DNA of 64,000 bases, from NCBI GenBank assembly GCA_902729315.2, contig LR746268.1:4643501-4707500 (forward strand). Direction: 5' to 3'. A program made the position numbers and the translations under genes. The notes beneath the pieces are model-generated. The model did no database searches, had not been told where the DNA came from, and saw only the letters and a list, made by a program, of their open reading frames with translations. This DNA comes from Spirodela intermedia (lineage: Eukaryota > Streptophyta > Magnoliopsida > Alismatales > Araceae). Positions within the stretch are counted from its first letter, which is position 1. The number at the start of each line of letters is the position of its first letter. Of the stretch, positions 50,443 through 61,166 are shown piece by piece.

Positions 50443-50963
50443 GGTACCTGGGCGAAGACGGGTATGTGCATGAGCCATAACCTGCACCAACGATGGTGAT
50501 GAACGTGAATAAGGACAGGCGATTGAATCAGAGCGTATTTCGGGAGACCGACACGACTCCAGCGAGGTGCAGATGCGAAGCACCGTCACACAGGAACTGA
50601 GGAGACACGTGTGGGGAAGCGAGGGGGCTCACTGGGGTCGGTAATGGTGGTGGTGGCGGTGCCGGCGAATTCACAGCTTCCGGGGGCGTAGTTGCGACGC
50701 TGGTAGTAGCTGTTGAAGGCGTAGGACGCGTGGGCCTGCAGCGTGTTGGGGAGGTAGCAGAGCCCGCTCGGCTGTATGGGCGAGCAGTCCGCCCCCGCGT
50801 CGCACGCGTAGTCCAGCGCCGTCTGCAGCGCCACCGGGCTCGCGCTACTCCGCGCGATGCACCAGCTCGCTCCCTCCGCCGCCACCGCCGCCATCGCCAC
50901 CACCACCAGGACCGCTCCCACGGCGACGGAAGCCCGGCCCCCGGCGGCACCGCCGCCGCTCAT
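49858..50963 (-). CDS. Plasmodesmata callose-binding (PDCB-type) X8 protein, GPI-anchored
   Basis: Three exons (50633-50963, 50448-50481, 49858-50110) give 205 residues. A signal peptide (about 1-32, hydrophobic VAVGAVLVVVAMAAVAA) precedes an X8/CBM43 domain (about 33-117). That domain has the expected six cysteines and the motifs SWCIARSSAS, GADCSPIQPSGLCY, ASYAFNSYYQ and PGSCEFAGTA. After it comes a Thr/Ser/Pro/Ala-rich spacer and a C-terminal hydrophobic tail (LAHLLACSIAAILLA) typical of GPI attachment. X8 domains bind callose (1,3-beta-glucan), and PDCB proteins sit at plasmodesmal necks and influence cell-to-cell movement. Exon 2 is only 34 bp and encodes the last X8 cysteine (YGSCTYPSSP). 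A (GA)n tract (50403-50437) lies just after its donor and the sense-strand leader is CT-rich (51088-51112). ATG 50963 is preferred over 51080 because it places the signal peptide at the N-terminus. Confidence 0.92.
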
Positions 50964-51643
50964 GCGTCTCCCTCCTCCGCCCACCCACATCACCGGCCGG
51001 GAGAGCTGGCGGCCACCGCCGGAGCACCTGAAAGTGAGATGCTGAAGGAGCTGACGAAGAGGGAAGGGCATCAGCTCCACCTTAGCGAGAGAGAGAGAGA
51101 GAGAGAGAGAGAGTTAATCGTTCTGGAAAAGGTCCATAATATTCTCTTTTTTTATTATTGGGCCGGACTTTATTCGATTTAATTCGAATAGACAGACAGG
51201 AAGGTGGTGGTCTCGCTAGGGCCCACAGGCCCATTACAGAAACCCTCAAAAGTAGACTGGGCTCAAACGGGCCCTCCCGTGCCGTCGCCATTGAAAGATG
51301 AAAAGAGGATTCGGGTTCTCTACGAATCAGTTTTCTAACGTGGGCTCCGGGCCTAGCCCATTAATATGAATTGTTAATGGGCCCATTTGTGGCTGTCTCC
51401 TTCGTCGTCCTCTTCCGCCTCGTTTCTCTGCTTCTCTTCCCTCCAGGGGACGCAAGACGGATGAGTTTAGCCTTCTGGTTCTCCCTCTCCGGCGCGTCTT
51501 CTTCCCTACATTGTCTCGGATCGGCACCTCCGTGTACCACCCGCAACCCCTTTTCGAAACCCTAACCCAAATCCCCGATTCAGCGGCTGTTCTTTTTCCT
51601 CTTCAAAGATCTGATTATACAGCAATGGAGGAATCAATCCTTC
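50964..51643. other. PDCB upstream region and Z-ISO 3' flank
   Basis: It contains the CT-sense leader tract (51088-51112) and several GGGCC/GGCCC boxes at 51165-51385 (for example TGGGCC near 51160 and 51380), a motif common in plant promoters. No ORF here is convincing. Confidence 0.45.
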
Positions 51644-52731
51644 CTACCAGTGGAGCCGATAGCTCGACGCCTGCATCAAGGGATGGGCGATGTAGGCACC
51701 GACGGTGAAGAAGCTGATGACCAGGTAGGGCAGACGGAGGAACTCCTTGTAGTAGTCCTTCGGCAGCTTCTGACGGCCGTCGAGGATGGCGGCGAAGGGG
51801 AGCACGCTCGTCCGCTTCTTCAGCAGCTCGAAGGCCTCGCCGTGCCGCACCGCCAGCCGGCGGTCCCCGTTCCAGACGCCGAACAAGTGGTGGGCGATCA
51901 GGCCAGCGGAGGCCGCCACCGCCACCGTGTTCCCGATCCACAACGTGTGCGCCAGGCACCATATCACCTGCCCGACCATCTGAAAGGGAAAAAAAAAGGG
52001 GGGGGTAGCGGCATGGAAGAGATCGAGATCTGCAGACCAGATGCACAAGAAACCAAACTTGGCATCATCTTCAAAAGAAAACCAAGAATCCGTAAGCTCA
52101 GAAGATGCAGAGTCGTTCATCCACTGAGACGAGCAAACCAAGAAAACTTCGAAAGAAAACGATTAAAATCTGGCAACGAAGGAAAACCCGAGAGAAAAAA
52201 GAGCAAAATAGTCATTAACACTGACCCAGCTCAATTTTTGTCCGCTTAAGGTTCAAAAAATTAATCCTCCATAGAAAAATAGCCCCGACCCAGAAACCCG
52301 GATCCCATTTGGAAGATCATCTAATTCTCTCCCTCTCTCCCCTCTACTGGAGATTGAAACCATGATTAATACGGAGAAAAAATCACTAGATTTCTCAGAA
52401 AAGGCGTTCATTTACCTGCGGGTGCCTCGTTATTCTGATGATCCCGGTCTCCCAGAGGTGCATCTTCGGCTTGTCCACAGCGGCCACTTCCAGCAGGTTG
52501 AAGGTGGAGGGGTACAGGAAGAAGAAGGAGACGAAGGACGCCACCCAAACAAGCTCGTGGATCCCCTGAACGCCCTGCACTTGCCACAGCTGCGTGCCGT
52601 CGTAGCGGTGGTTGATGAAGTACACCTGAAAAACAAAAAGTGGGAACGAATTTAAGGAGAAGAACTGTCCACGGACTGCGCAGGTCCCACAGAAAAAGCC
52701 CGGATAATGGGTTCCCAGCTCGTAACAGAGC

Positions 52732-52771
<40 letters not shown>

Positions 52772-54468
52772 AAGAAAGGGCTCTGCCTTGGGGACCAGAG
52801 CTGATTCTAAAGCCCAATTAACCAGGATTCCTGACTACTGAATAGGAAAGCAGCTAGGACAGGAAGAACAGACTGAGAAGGAAAGGCTCACAATACTCAC
52901 AATTGTTGTCAAGGCCAGCGGAAGTGAGACCCCTGCAAAGAGGACCCGGTAGGCCCGCTCGCCGATCAGCCCCTCCCCGGCATCTCTCAGGCTCGCCAAG
53001 CCGCTGTGGACGGTGGCGAAGACCGAGAAGAGAACCAGCAACACCACCTGTGATGGAAAAATTGAGGTCGATCAGCGGGTCAAGCAAGGGAAAAACATGA
53101 AGGATTGCATGCAGCCAGTCAGCTCGAGCATCGCCAAATTAGCTCGCAGGAGAGTTTTGAAAAATTTAGAGGTTAGAAGAAAAAAATTACTAGACTTAGA
53201 AAATTAGCAGCCCTAATATTGAGAAACTACCGGGGAATGATTTGACTACATGCTGAGTTTTGAGTCGTGTTGGCTGTCGCAGTGGATATACAGACCAACG
53301 ATTAAAACCAAGAAATATAATATAGGGATCCGTATTTTTCTCATATGCATTAAAAACATTAGAGAACAAAATTAATGAGACAGAACTATCGACAATCAGC
53401 TGTAACCCAGGCAAGAACCACTTCACTGTCTTCGAAAAAAAATATCTGAAACCGCTAAAAGAGCTCTTAATCCAACGATAATTATGCCATTAGGGTAATG
53501 ATTCAAAGGAGCTCATTTCTAAACACCTTCAGCTGATTCCGAAGGAGTTCTTAATCCAACCAGAATTGTACTCTTTGGGTAACCATTCAAAGGAACTTAT
53601 TCAAAGGGAGTTCATAATCCAACAGGAATCATACAACTGGGTAATGATTCAAAGCAGCTTATTTATAGACATATTCTACTATAAATAAGACGATTTTCTT
53701 TTTGACAGATTTTTCAGCCATTTATCATGCGTACCGCCAGAAACTATCAACTTATAGCGAGCACAACAGGCACATTGAAGGACGGGAAATAGGATAATGA
53801 TGATAATGCACTTAACCCGAGTGAGTTTCCTTTCATGTGATTATCTTTAAAAATGACCCAAATTTTAATAGACTGGATGGAAAATATTCAAAGGGGCGGT
53901 AGATATTCATCCGGTTCGATAATCTGAAGAAGAAGAAAAAAAAACGAGTAACAGGGTCGACTGCCCCAGGAACAGCTAGATATTCTATAAACGGGATTTT
54001 TGGATGATTGGGGCCAGCAAGGTTGCTCACCTCGGGGCTGTTGGATGTTCTTGAAACGGCGTTGATGAAGGCGGTCCCGAAACCAGTGGAGGGATCGATC
54101 CACACGACGTTGAGAGCGAAGAGGACGGCCCCCAGTATGCCGGTGAAATACACCCACGAGAGAATACTCTGTTTGGCCAGCTCGAACGCCGCCGAGTCCT
54201 CCCCCACTGAAACTTCCCCGAGCTCCCCCTCATCGTCCCTCTCCCCGACGGAGGCACCGCCGCCGGCAGGAACCCTCGAGCAGAGCCGCGACGGCGAGCC
54301 CAAATACGAAGCCCTGTTCCACCGGAATTTGAGGAAAACCTGGCCCTGCGTGAGTTGCCTCCGAAAACAGCTTAGCGAATTGGCGCTGTCAGGTTGCAGA
54401 GGGTCCACCCTGCGGCCGGCGATGGGTAGAAGAGAAGGGCGGGCCGATACCAGCGAGGAGAGCGCCAT
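51644..54468 (-). CDS. Z-ISO: 15-cis-zeta-carotene isomerase, chloroplastic
   Basis: Four exons (54031-54468, 52901-53047, 52416-52625, 51644-51979) give 376 residues. Z-ISO converts 9,15,9'-tri-cis- to 9,9'-di-cis-zeta-carotene between PDS and ZDS in plastid carotenoid synthesis, using a redox-switched heme b. A Ser/Arg-rich transit peptide with acidic [12 protein letters not shown] after it is followed by the NnrU-like membrane domain. Its landmarks are [52 protein letters not shown] and [18 protein letters not shown]; the end reads [18 protein letters not shown]. His residues in VHSG and RHPQ are among the conserved family histidines. All introns are in phase 0. Intron 1 (983 bp) contains a three-copy tandem repeat and intron 2 a (GA)n tract. 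ATG 54468 begins the plastid presequence; upstream ATG 54549 adds non-conserved sequence. Confidence 0.95.
53461..53665. repeat. Three-copy tandem repeat in Z-ISO intron 1
   Basis: Units at 53461-53519, 53545-53602 and 53608-53665 share GAGTTCTTAATCCAAC, then GGGTAATGATTCAAAG and a GCTTATTT-like end. Copies 2 and 3 are nearly adjacent; about 25 bp separates 1 and 2. The unit is about 58 bp. Confidence 0.85.
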
Positions 54469-54639
54469 TCGACGGCCGTGAGAAAAACGGATGAAAAGCG
54501 CCGCCTTCCTTTCTTGAAGATGGATAGTACATACTGCCACGTGGACCAATCATAACCGGAACCCTCTCTCCATCCTTCTCTGTCTCTCTACAACCCCACG
54601 TTGGAGGGAGCGGGCGAGTTGCCCAGAGAGCTTTCGCGA

Positions 54640-55650
54640 AGTGATTAGAATTATAAAGGATATATTTCACGTGTGTGAGACTGGTCTCAGAGAAGGGAAG
54701 GAAACACGCAGAGCCCAAAAGTTCTTCACCCCACCCGGCTCATCCAGACTTGGTCCTGGAAAGGACATACTCTTCCTAAGGAGGAGACGGTGGTGCGCCC
54801 CCATTCCCTCCTCCGGCTTTTCTTGCAGGCTTTTCTTCGAGCACTTGGCTGGCGCTACTAATAAATGAGCAGTGACTTCTTACTTCACTCTCCCATGGAG
54901 ATGGGAGCTCAGAGTCTTTCTACGGAATCTCTTCACATGAACTGGCCAAAAAGCTTCCAACTCCAGTGGAAAACGCTCGAATTCCTCAGAATTACGAGGA
55001 AGAGACTCGAAAACAACCATCCATGCCTCCTCTTCTTCCCTTCGAGGAAAAAAATGAATGGGAGGAGCAAAAAGCGCCTGCTCCGTTTGGCAAGACGGGA
55101 CCTCCTTGGAATCCCTCCGGGTAGAAGGCTGTAAAAATGCCTCCTCAGGAGTCTTCGGGAGCTAATACCGCCAGCCTGTGGGCTGGCAAGGTTGTCCTTC
55201 CTCTTACACAGTTGGAATGGGGACCCAATTGAGCCCGAGGCAGGCGCCCATTGGTCCACAGCCTGGCAACGACTCTGGCTCGCGCCCCACGGATTTGGGC
55301 TCGGTGGGCCCGAGACCGTGGGGGTGTGCGCCCCGAGGCCTGGCCGCCACCAGCTGGGTCTGCAGTAGTGTGGATCTAATCTGAACGCAACACGGCTGGA
55401 TGATGACCGACGACCGCCCCGAGATCACAAAGATGGGAACTTTATGCCACATAGGCTGTAAAAATCACATTTTCACGAGACCCCATCTCCCATCTCCATC
55501 ACTCTCCACCGCTGCCACCGCCGCCCTCAACAGTGGTGGAGAAACAGGACGTCGAATAGTTCACAGGAAATTAAAGAAGGGCGACGGCCACCCGCCGCCG
55601 GAGCTCCGCTTCTCCTCCTTTGAGAATTAGAGAGAGAGAAAGGGAGAGAG
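54640..55650. other. Spacer upstream of Z-ISO, content unassigned
   Basis: No recognisable gene. A GC-rich patch (about 55190-55380) contains many GGCCC/GGGCC and GCGCCC words and differs from its flanks; it may be an old repeat. A GA tract at 55627-55665 adjoins the 3' side of the Cys-rich gene. Confidence 0.35.
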
Positions 55651-55784
55651 AGTGGAAAGGAGGAGAGAAATCGAAGAAATCTGTCCGCTCAGTTTCGAGA
55701 TTCTCAGGCAGCGAGGCAATTACCGTTCGAAAATACTAAAGCAGACTGTGATTCTTCTGAGGTAGGAGAGTGGGGGGGGGTTGT

Positions 55785-56244
55785 TCAGAGATTGCATTCT
55801 AAGCAGTTGCAGGATTTGGGAGTGAAGGAGCAGAAGCCGAATGGCCTGTTGGGGATGTTGCAGTTGATGGCGTAGCAGCAAGGGGAGGGCAGGCAGATGC
55901 CCCGTGGTCCGCCGCAGCAGGTGCAGAGCGCGCATATCTGGAAGCTCCCCAGCCGCCGCCGGGTCTCCTCCAGCAAAAGCGCCCCCGCCCCCGGCGCCGC
56001 CGTCACCGGCTTCATCACCCACGCCCCTTTCTCCGCCGCCGCCTCCACCACCTGCTCCAAATACAATCACACGCAGAGGAGGGCGAAATTTAGATGGGGG
56101 CAGAAAGAAGAAAAGAAGAAAGGGAAGGGTGAGGGGGAGGCAGGCGGAGAAACCCACATGAGCCGAGCACGAAACCCCGAAGATGGAAGCCGCTAGGAGC
56201 ACGACGAGGAGGAGGAGGTGAGAGAGAACGCCTCCAGAAGGCAT
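55785..56244 (-). CDS. Small secreted cysteine-rich protein (DUF7866-like)
   Basis: Two exons (56158-56244 and 55785-56051), joined in phase 0, give 117 residues. Residues 1-27 form a signal peptide (LLLLVVLLAASIFGVSCSA). A moderately charged middle with RRRLGSF follows. The last 50 residues contain twelve cysteines in the pattern C-x2-C-x-CC-x6-C-x4-CC-x5-C-x8-C-x6-C-x-C-x2-C, including PCCYAIN, PNRPFGFC and SFTPKSCNC. This looks like the plant family DUF7866, but the name is from memory. The dense disulfide-type pattern suggests an extracellular peptide or wall protein; no function is known to me. It is divergent from the small membrane-protein gene at 57510 and shares its TGGGCC-rich upstream region. 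Confidence 0.82.
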
Positions 56245-56569
56245 CTCTGCTCCGGAGCCCGCGGCGGCCCAGAGAAAGGGCGGTCGACTGGTAGAAGAAG
56301 GCGGAGTGAGGTGGCACAGCCACTGACTGTTGCTCCGAGTAGTTAGGGAAGGGAGGGGAGGGGGAGGTCTCGTATTAATGGTTAATTATGGAGGCGCTTC
56401 GGAGAGGGCAAGGGGAGACCGGAGAGGGGAAGAAATGGGGGCCCCCAGCGGTGAGAGAGAAAGGAAAGAGGTGGTAGTGTGCGAGGAGGCGTCGGCCCAC
56501 AGCAGCGGTCGCCCATTCCGGGCCAACAAACACGTGAAGAGCTGGCTGATCGAAAGATAGAGCTAGACG

Positions 56570-56604
<35 letters not shown>

Positions 56605-56605
56605 G
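56570..56605 (+). repeat. (GA)n microsatellite upstream of the Cys-rich gene
   Basis: A nearly pure GA tract, CT on the sense strand of the minus-strand gene at 56244. Confidence 0.85.
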
Positions 56606-56707
56606 TTGAACTGGTTGGACCTGGAGACGATCCGTGTCAGGGGTAGCTCCCGGAGAACGATAAGGCCACATGAGTTAGGCCCATTTTCTTCTGGAACGCA
56701 GATTTAT

Positions 56708-57430
56708 GTTGGGCCGGCGGGCCCACATTGGCAGTCTCCGTCGTCAAATTGGACCTCCAATAATAGGCCGAATAAATTTAGGCCTATTTTTGTCTAGAGT
56801 TTATAGTTTGACGTTGGGCCGGTGGGCCCACGTTGGAGGCGTCGTCAAATTGGGCAACCGATAATGGGCCATATATATGTGTGTGTGTGTGTTAAGCCCA
56901 TTTTTATGTAGGTTGATGTTGGGCCATTGGGGCCCACATGTGAGTCTCGTCGTCAAATTGGACATCCTATAATGGGCCAAAATGTAGGCTCCATTTGTAT
57001 GCAGAGTGTGGGTTTGATGTTGGGCCGGTGGGTCGAACATTGTGAGCCTCCGGTCAACAAATTATACCTAAATAATGGGCCATATCAATATAGGTCCATT
57101 ATCATGTAGAGTAAGATGGCCCCATGATCTTTCTTATACATTAAGCGTCTGGTATGCCGCAATCTCGCCCTGTTATACTTCTCTTGAGGTGGGAGGGGGT
57201 TGATGTTGGGCCGTTTGAGCCCACGTTGGGAGTCTTAGGTCGTCAAATTGGACCCCCTATAATGGGCCACATGAAGAGGCCCATTTATGGTGTAGGATGA
57301 GCCCATCATCTTTCTTCCTCAAAATCTGGGCCTTTTAGATTTTTTTGAGATGGGAGGGGTTGGTGTTGGGACGGTTTGGGGGCCCAAAACGCGAGTCTCG
57401 TCAAACTGGACCTCCATTCGTGTCACTCAT
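56708..57430 (+). repeat. Decayed tandem array of TGGGCC-rich units in a divergent promoter
   Basis: Six units begin GTTGGGCC (GTTGGGAC in the last) at 56708, 56813, 56918, 57019, 57205 and 57365. Each then has a GGCCCA-type partner, a GTCGTCAAATTGGAC-like core and AATGGGCCA. Spacings are 105, 105, 101, 186 and 160 bp. Units 4 and 5 share an extra block (GGCCCCATGATCTTTCTT versus GAGCCCATCATCTTTCTT, then GAGGTGGGAGGGG). TGGGCC is the Site II/TCP-type promoter element of plants. Confidence 0.85.
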
Positions 57431-57509
57431 ATAGCGGGGGATCTTGGTCTGCGAGTGAGGGGTTGACTGTTGATCTTGATCTTGGTCTTTGAAGGTTGAT
57501 CCGACGGCA

Positions 57510-59400
57510 ATGGAGATGCGGCGGCGGGGGGGAGGCGCTCCGGGGGACGTCGGCGACGGCGACGGCGACAGTGAGGCTAGGGGGAGAAGGCGGGTATCGT
57601 TCCTGACGAGGTGCGTGGAGGCAGTCTTCGCCTTTGTGAAGCTGGCGGAGTTCGAGATCCTCTTCATCCTTTTTTTGGTCGTTGCCTTCCTCATCTTCAA
57701 AGACCTGGTGCGTTTTTCCTTTTTCCATTTTATGCAGTCTGGTTGCGACTCATCAGGCTCGTGGTTCTTCTCTTGAATTGACTAGTGAATTTGGATTCCT
57801 CTTTTATCCGTATGGCTTGAGGTGTCGTCCCGCTTATAGACGTAATCTGTGCTTGATTCAGCGGTGATGATATAATTATCAAGGGACGAAGAATCGAAGA
57901 TTTTAATTTTACTTCCATTTATAGTTACTTCTGTTAATGTCGGCGAATTTTGAGTCCAGAAGATAAGGCATAGTTTTTCGATATGGGAAGACTGGTATTA
58001 AAAAAAATCTCCAGGAGAATCGATTGAAGTGACATTGAGATCGAGGTTTATTTTTTCTCGGAAAATTTTGAGCATATTTTATTTAAATCTATTTTTTTCG
58101 TTAACGAAGAGCATTTGGTGCGCAATGTCTCTGAAATTCACTGGGTTAAGATGGTAGAATTTGTTTCAGATTTGTGTTGAATTGGCCGTCAATATTTCCG
58201 TTGTCTTCTCACCTCTCAATTGGACTTTATTAGTTCCCTGGGGAGAGTAATTTTATGGTCTAAGGGCTTATCTGCCTTTGGATAATTGCCTTGTGATTTC
58301 TGTTGGCTTGAGGATTATCTCTCAAGTCAACCTCTAGTCATTGAGATATTAATGGAAGCTATTAGGTGTGGTGTCAGTCCGTATTTTTCTTAATTTATTT
58401 CATTATCTCATTAAGGCTGAACTAAGAAAAAAAATTGAAATTCCTGAACGCGCTGATATGTGTTCCATAGATAAATTAACTGAAATGAATGGTAATTTAT
58501 CTTTGCATGGTACTATCTTTGTTCAAGGGAACTTCGTGGAAATTATGGCTTGTTCTTCTTCCCTACAGATGATGCAATTAATTTGATTCGGCATTTCTGA
58601 TTTAACGACTGTATCGTAGTCAAGAAATGGGCTTGAGTAGGTTTTGGGATTAATGTTCATCTATAACGAATAAATATTTAGATTAGGTTTTATTATTTAA
58701 GTTAAATTTTAATTTACAGATGATCCCCGTCATGCTGCATTGGATACACCTTATGGAATGGCTTATGGTGATAAAATATTTGGTCATGAACCTTTTACTG
58801 CCGCCGTTTATATTATACTTTTGAATTAGCAGAACACCATCAGCTCGTCCCTCTTCCTTAAATGTCAAGACCAAACTTCCCTGGACTTGTCTTTCTCAGA
58901 TCCTTGCCCATCGTCATTTGATCATATCTTGTAACACCGTGCTCTTGATGGAGAGAAATCCAGCATGGAGCAGAAGCAAGGAATTAGGTATCAGTCTGCA
59001 ATTCAAGAACGGTCTTCTGTTTTGTTTTGCGTCTAGGGGGATTGATGTAATCGCCTCCATCTCTGTCAGTCGATAACCCGCCCTTTCTCATTGGGTGTCA
59101 TACCCTCCTTCCTGTGACGATGTCAATGTAAACTCAGTTGACACTTAAAAATGATATTTGAAATTACCAATATCTTTTTTTATTATCATCCAAAATATGT
59201 CATGGTAAAAAATAGGGAAAAAATGCTTTTTTATTTATTTCCCGTCATTTATGTTATGATGATTATCTCATTCTTCTGTTCCTATATTTGATGCTGTCAA
59301 TCATATGCAGACTTCACAGCCTCGTTACAACCAGATTCTGGTGAAGAAGCCGGGTGATGATGATTTTTGGCCTTTTCCCGCGTTCCAACGTAAGGATTAA
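57510..59400 (+). CDS. Small single-pass membrane protein of unknown function
   Basis: Two exons (57510-57707 and 59311-59400), joined in phase 0, give 95 residues. The N-terminus is basic and Gly/Asp-rich. A Val/Phe-rich segment, RCVEAVFAFVKLAEFE, leads into one membrane span (about 48-63, ILFILFLVVAFLIF). A short polar tail follows: KDLTSQPRYNQILVKKPGG, then DDDFWPFPAFQRKD. The tail motif YNQILVKKPGG with an aromatic end seems conserved among plant proteins I recall, but I know no name or function. The positive N-terminus argues for a cytosolic N-side. The intron is 1,603 bp and AT-rich. ATG 57510 is followed at once by a second in-frame ATG at 57516. It may be missed by annotation because exon 2 is only 90 bp. 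Confidence 0.75.
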
Positions 59401-60545
59401 AGATTCAGCTCCCCGATGATGTGCATGGCTTCCCCGGTGGAAGCCAAAGCGTTTACCCCCTTGCAGACGAGGATCACAACTTTCCATGCGTCAAAGTTTG
59501 CGCCAGTTCCTTTTTCACTTTGTCTTTCTCTTCTTGTTGAGAATTGTGACTCTTGTCTCCTTTGTATATTGGTTTACTCCTTTAAACGTTAATTTTTCTC
59601 CTTTAAACACAATAATGTTTATATCTATTCTTGTGATAATGTCTGATTTGGAAAAATCCCTTCTAGTTTGTGAATCAAAAGTGTGCTGATCCAATTCCGT
59701 TTTCTGTTTCCATGGACTACTTCCCCTATACACATCATGTACTAAGTGGCGGATTCTCAAGAAATGCATCATTTTATCCAAATCACAAAGATTTTTGAGT
59801 TGGAGCCTTCAGTCGTGCCTTGGCCTGCCTAACTATTTCATTTATTTCATATTAGCAATGGATGATGCGAACTGACTGTTTCTGATAGGTGACTAGAAAC
59901 ACGAAATAAATGTTCTTAAAACGTGTATCTTAGATGTTTCTGTGTTTGGTTTTTTTTTTTTATAATCGATTAAAATATATTTTCTCTTTTTTTCGTAGAT
60001 GATATGATGTAAAGGTGATGAATGATAGTGTCTCTCATCAAACAGTGCTGCCGTGAGTTTCCTGTTATTTTGACTCAAACTTTCGAATTTAATTCAATAA
60101 ACATCTTTTTTTCCCCTGCAAACACACATCAGACATCAGCCAGGGTCTTTGAATTATATTTTAAATGGCGGATTCACGCAGGAGATTTATTTATTTCGTT
60201 GTCTTAATATGAAGTGGATTATCTATCAAAGTCGAAAACTGGTAAATCAAGTCCGTATGCTATTTCTGAAGTGAAAAGCTGCTCTGATATTATTAATGCC
60301 TGCAGTGATTTGCTCCCTTCTCCTGCAATCCCTGCCAGCGCCCACCTTTCCATTTGATCTCATAAATAGACCCATGAAGTAACTATTTTTAGTACCCTGG
60401 GCCAGCCCGAGTCCAGGCCGTGCCAGCCCTTGTTTTAGCCCAGACATCTTTTATGAGGCCCCGACTTGCCCTAAGTCCAGAGAACAACTCTAAAAACAGG
60501 CCTTGGTTTTGAGGCCCTTACTCCAGCCCGGCTCTCCAGATGCTA

Positions 60546-60547
<2 letters not shown>

Positions 60548-60627
<80 letters not shown>
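60548..60627 (+). repeat. Compound (GT)n(GA)n microsatellite
   Basis: About 43 bp of GT pass directly into about 37 bp of GA. The two tracts share one boundary, as expected when one dinucleotide tract arises from another by point change and slippage. Confidence 0.95.
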
Positions 60628-60630
<3 letters not shown>

Positions 60631-61119
60631 GTTCTAGACTTTATGGCTGGATCTGGCCCGGAAAGGGACGGACACACCGACTAAGACTCCTCTTCCATTG
60701 CACGATTTTCATTTTTTTAAATCCAATTGACGTCCTCACACTGCCTTCTTTAATTATACTTCATTCTCTCTCCTTCCTCTTCAACTGCATTTGTCTGCTT
60801 TTCTTTAGTCAGCCTGATTATCCTCATCGTGCCGTGTATCAATCGTTTAAATTCATCTGCATTCTCTCTAGATGTGTATCGAGTGGCATTAGGGCTTTTA
60901 TGGTCTTTGGGGAAAGATGATGGTTTGATAGCCTTTTGCCAGGATCTCTCACTAGAAAACTCACCCCCTTGTTTCACGTTCACTGTCGTTGATTCGAAGG
61001 GAACTTGGCGGCAACGCTTGCAAAAAATGGCTACATGGAGAAGGAGCAACTAGAAATCATCAATATCAAGCGTGAGATTCTTCATAGCTATCACTTTATC
61101 CCTTAAAATTCCTCATCAT

Positions 61120-61121
<2 letters not shown>

Positions 61122-61163
<42 letters not shown>
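61122..61163 (+). repeat. (CT)n microsatellite
   Basis: About 42 bp of pure CT in the convergent spacer, with no nearby gene start. Confidence 0.95.

Positions 61164-61166
<3 letters not shown>

Noticed and set aside
50964-51080. Upstream in-frame start for the PDCB gene
   Set aside because: It would bury the signal peptide behind about 39 non-hydrophobic residues.
46120-60530. Apparent similarity between GGCC-rich patches at 46120-46200 and 60395-60530 (CCTCATAAA near GGCC words)
   Set aside because: The shared words are short and partly on opposite strands; I could not build an alignment, so I do not call a repeat.
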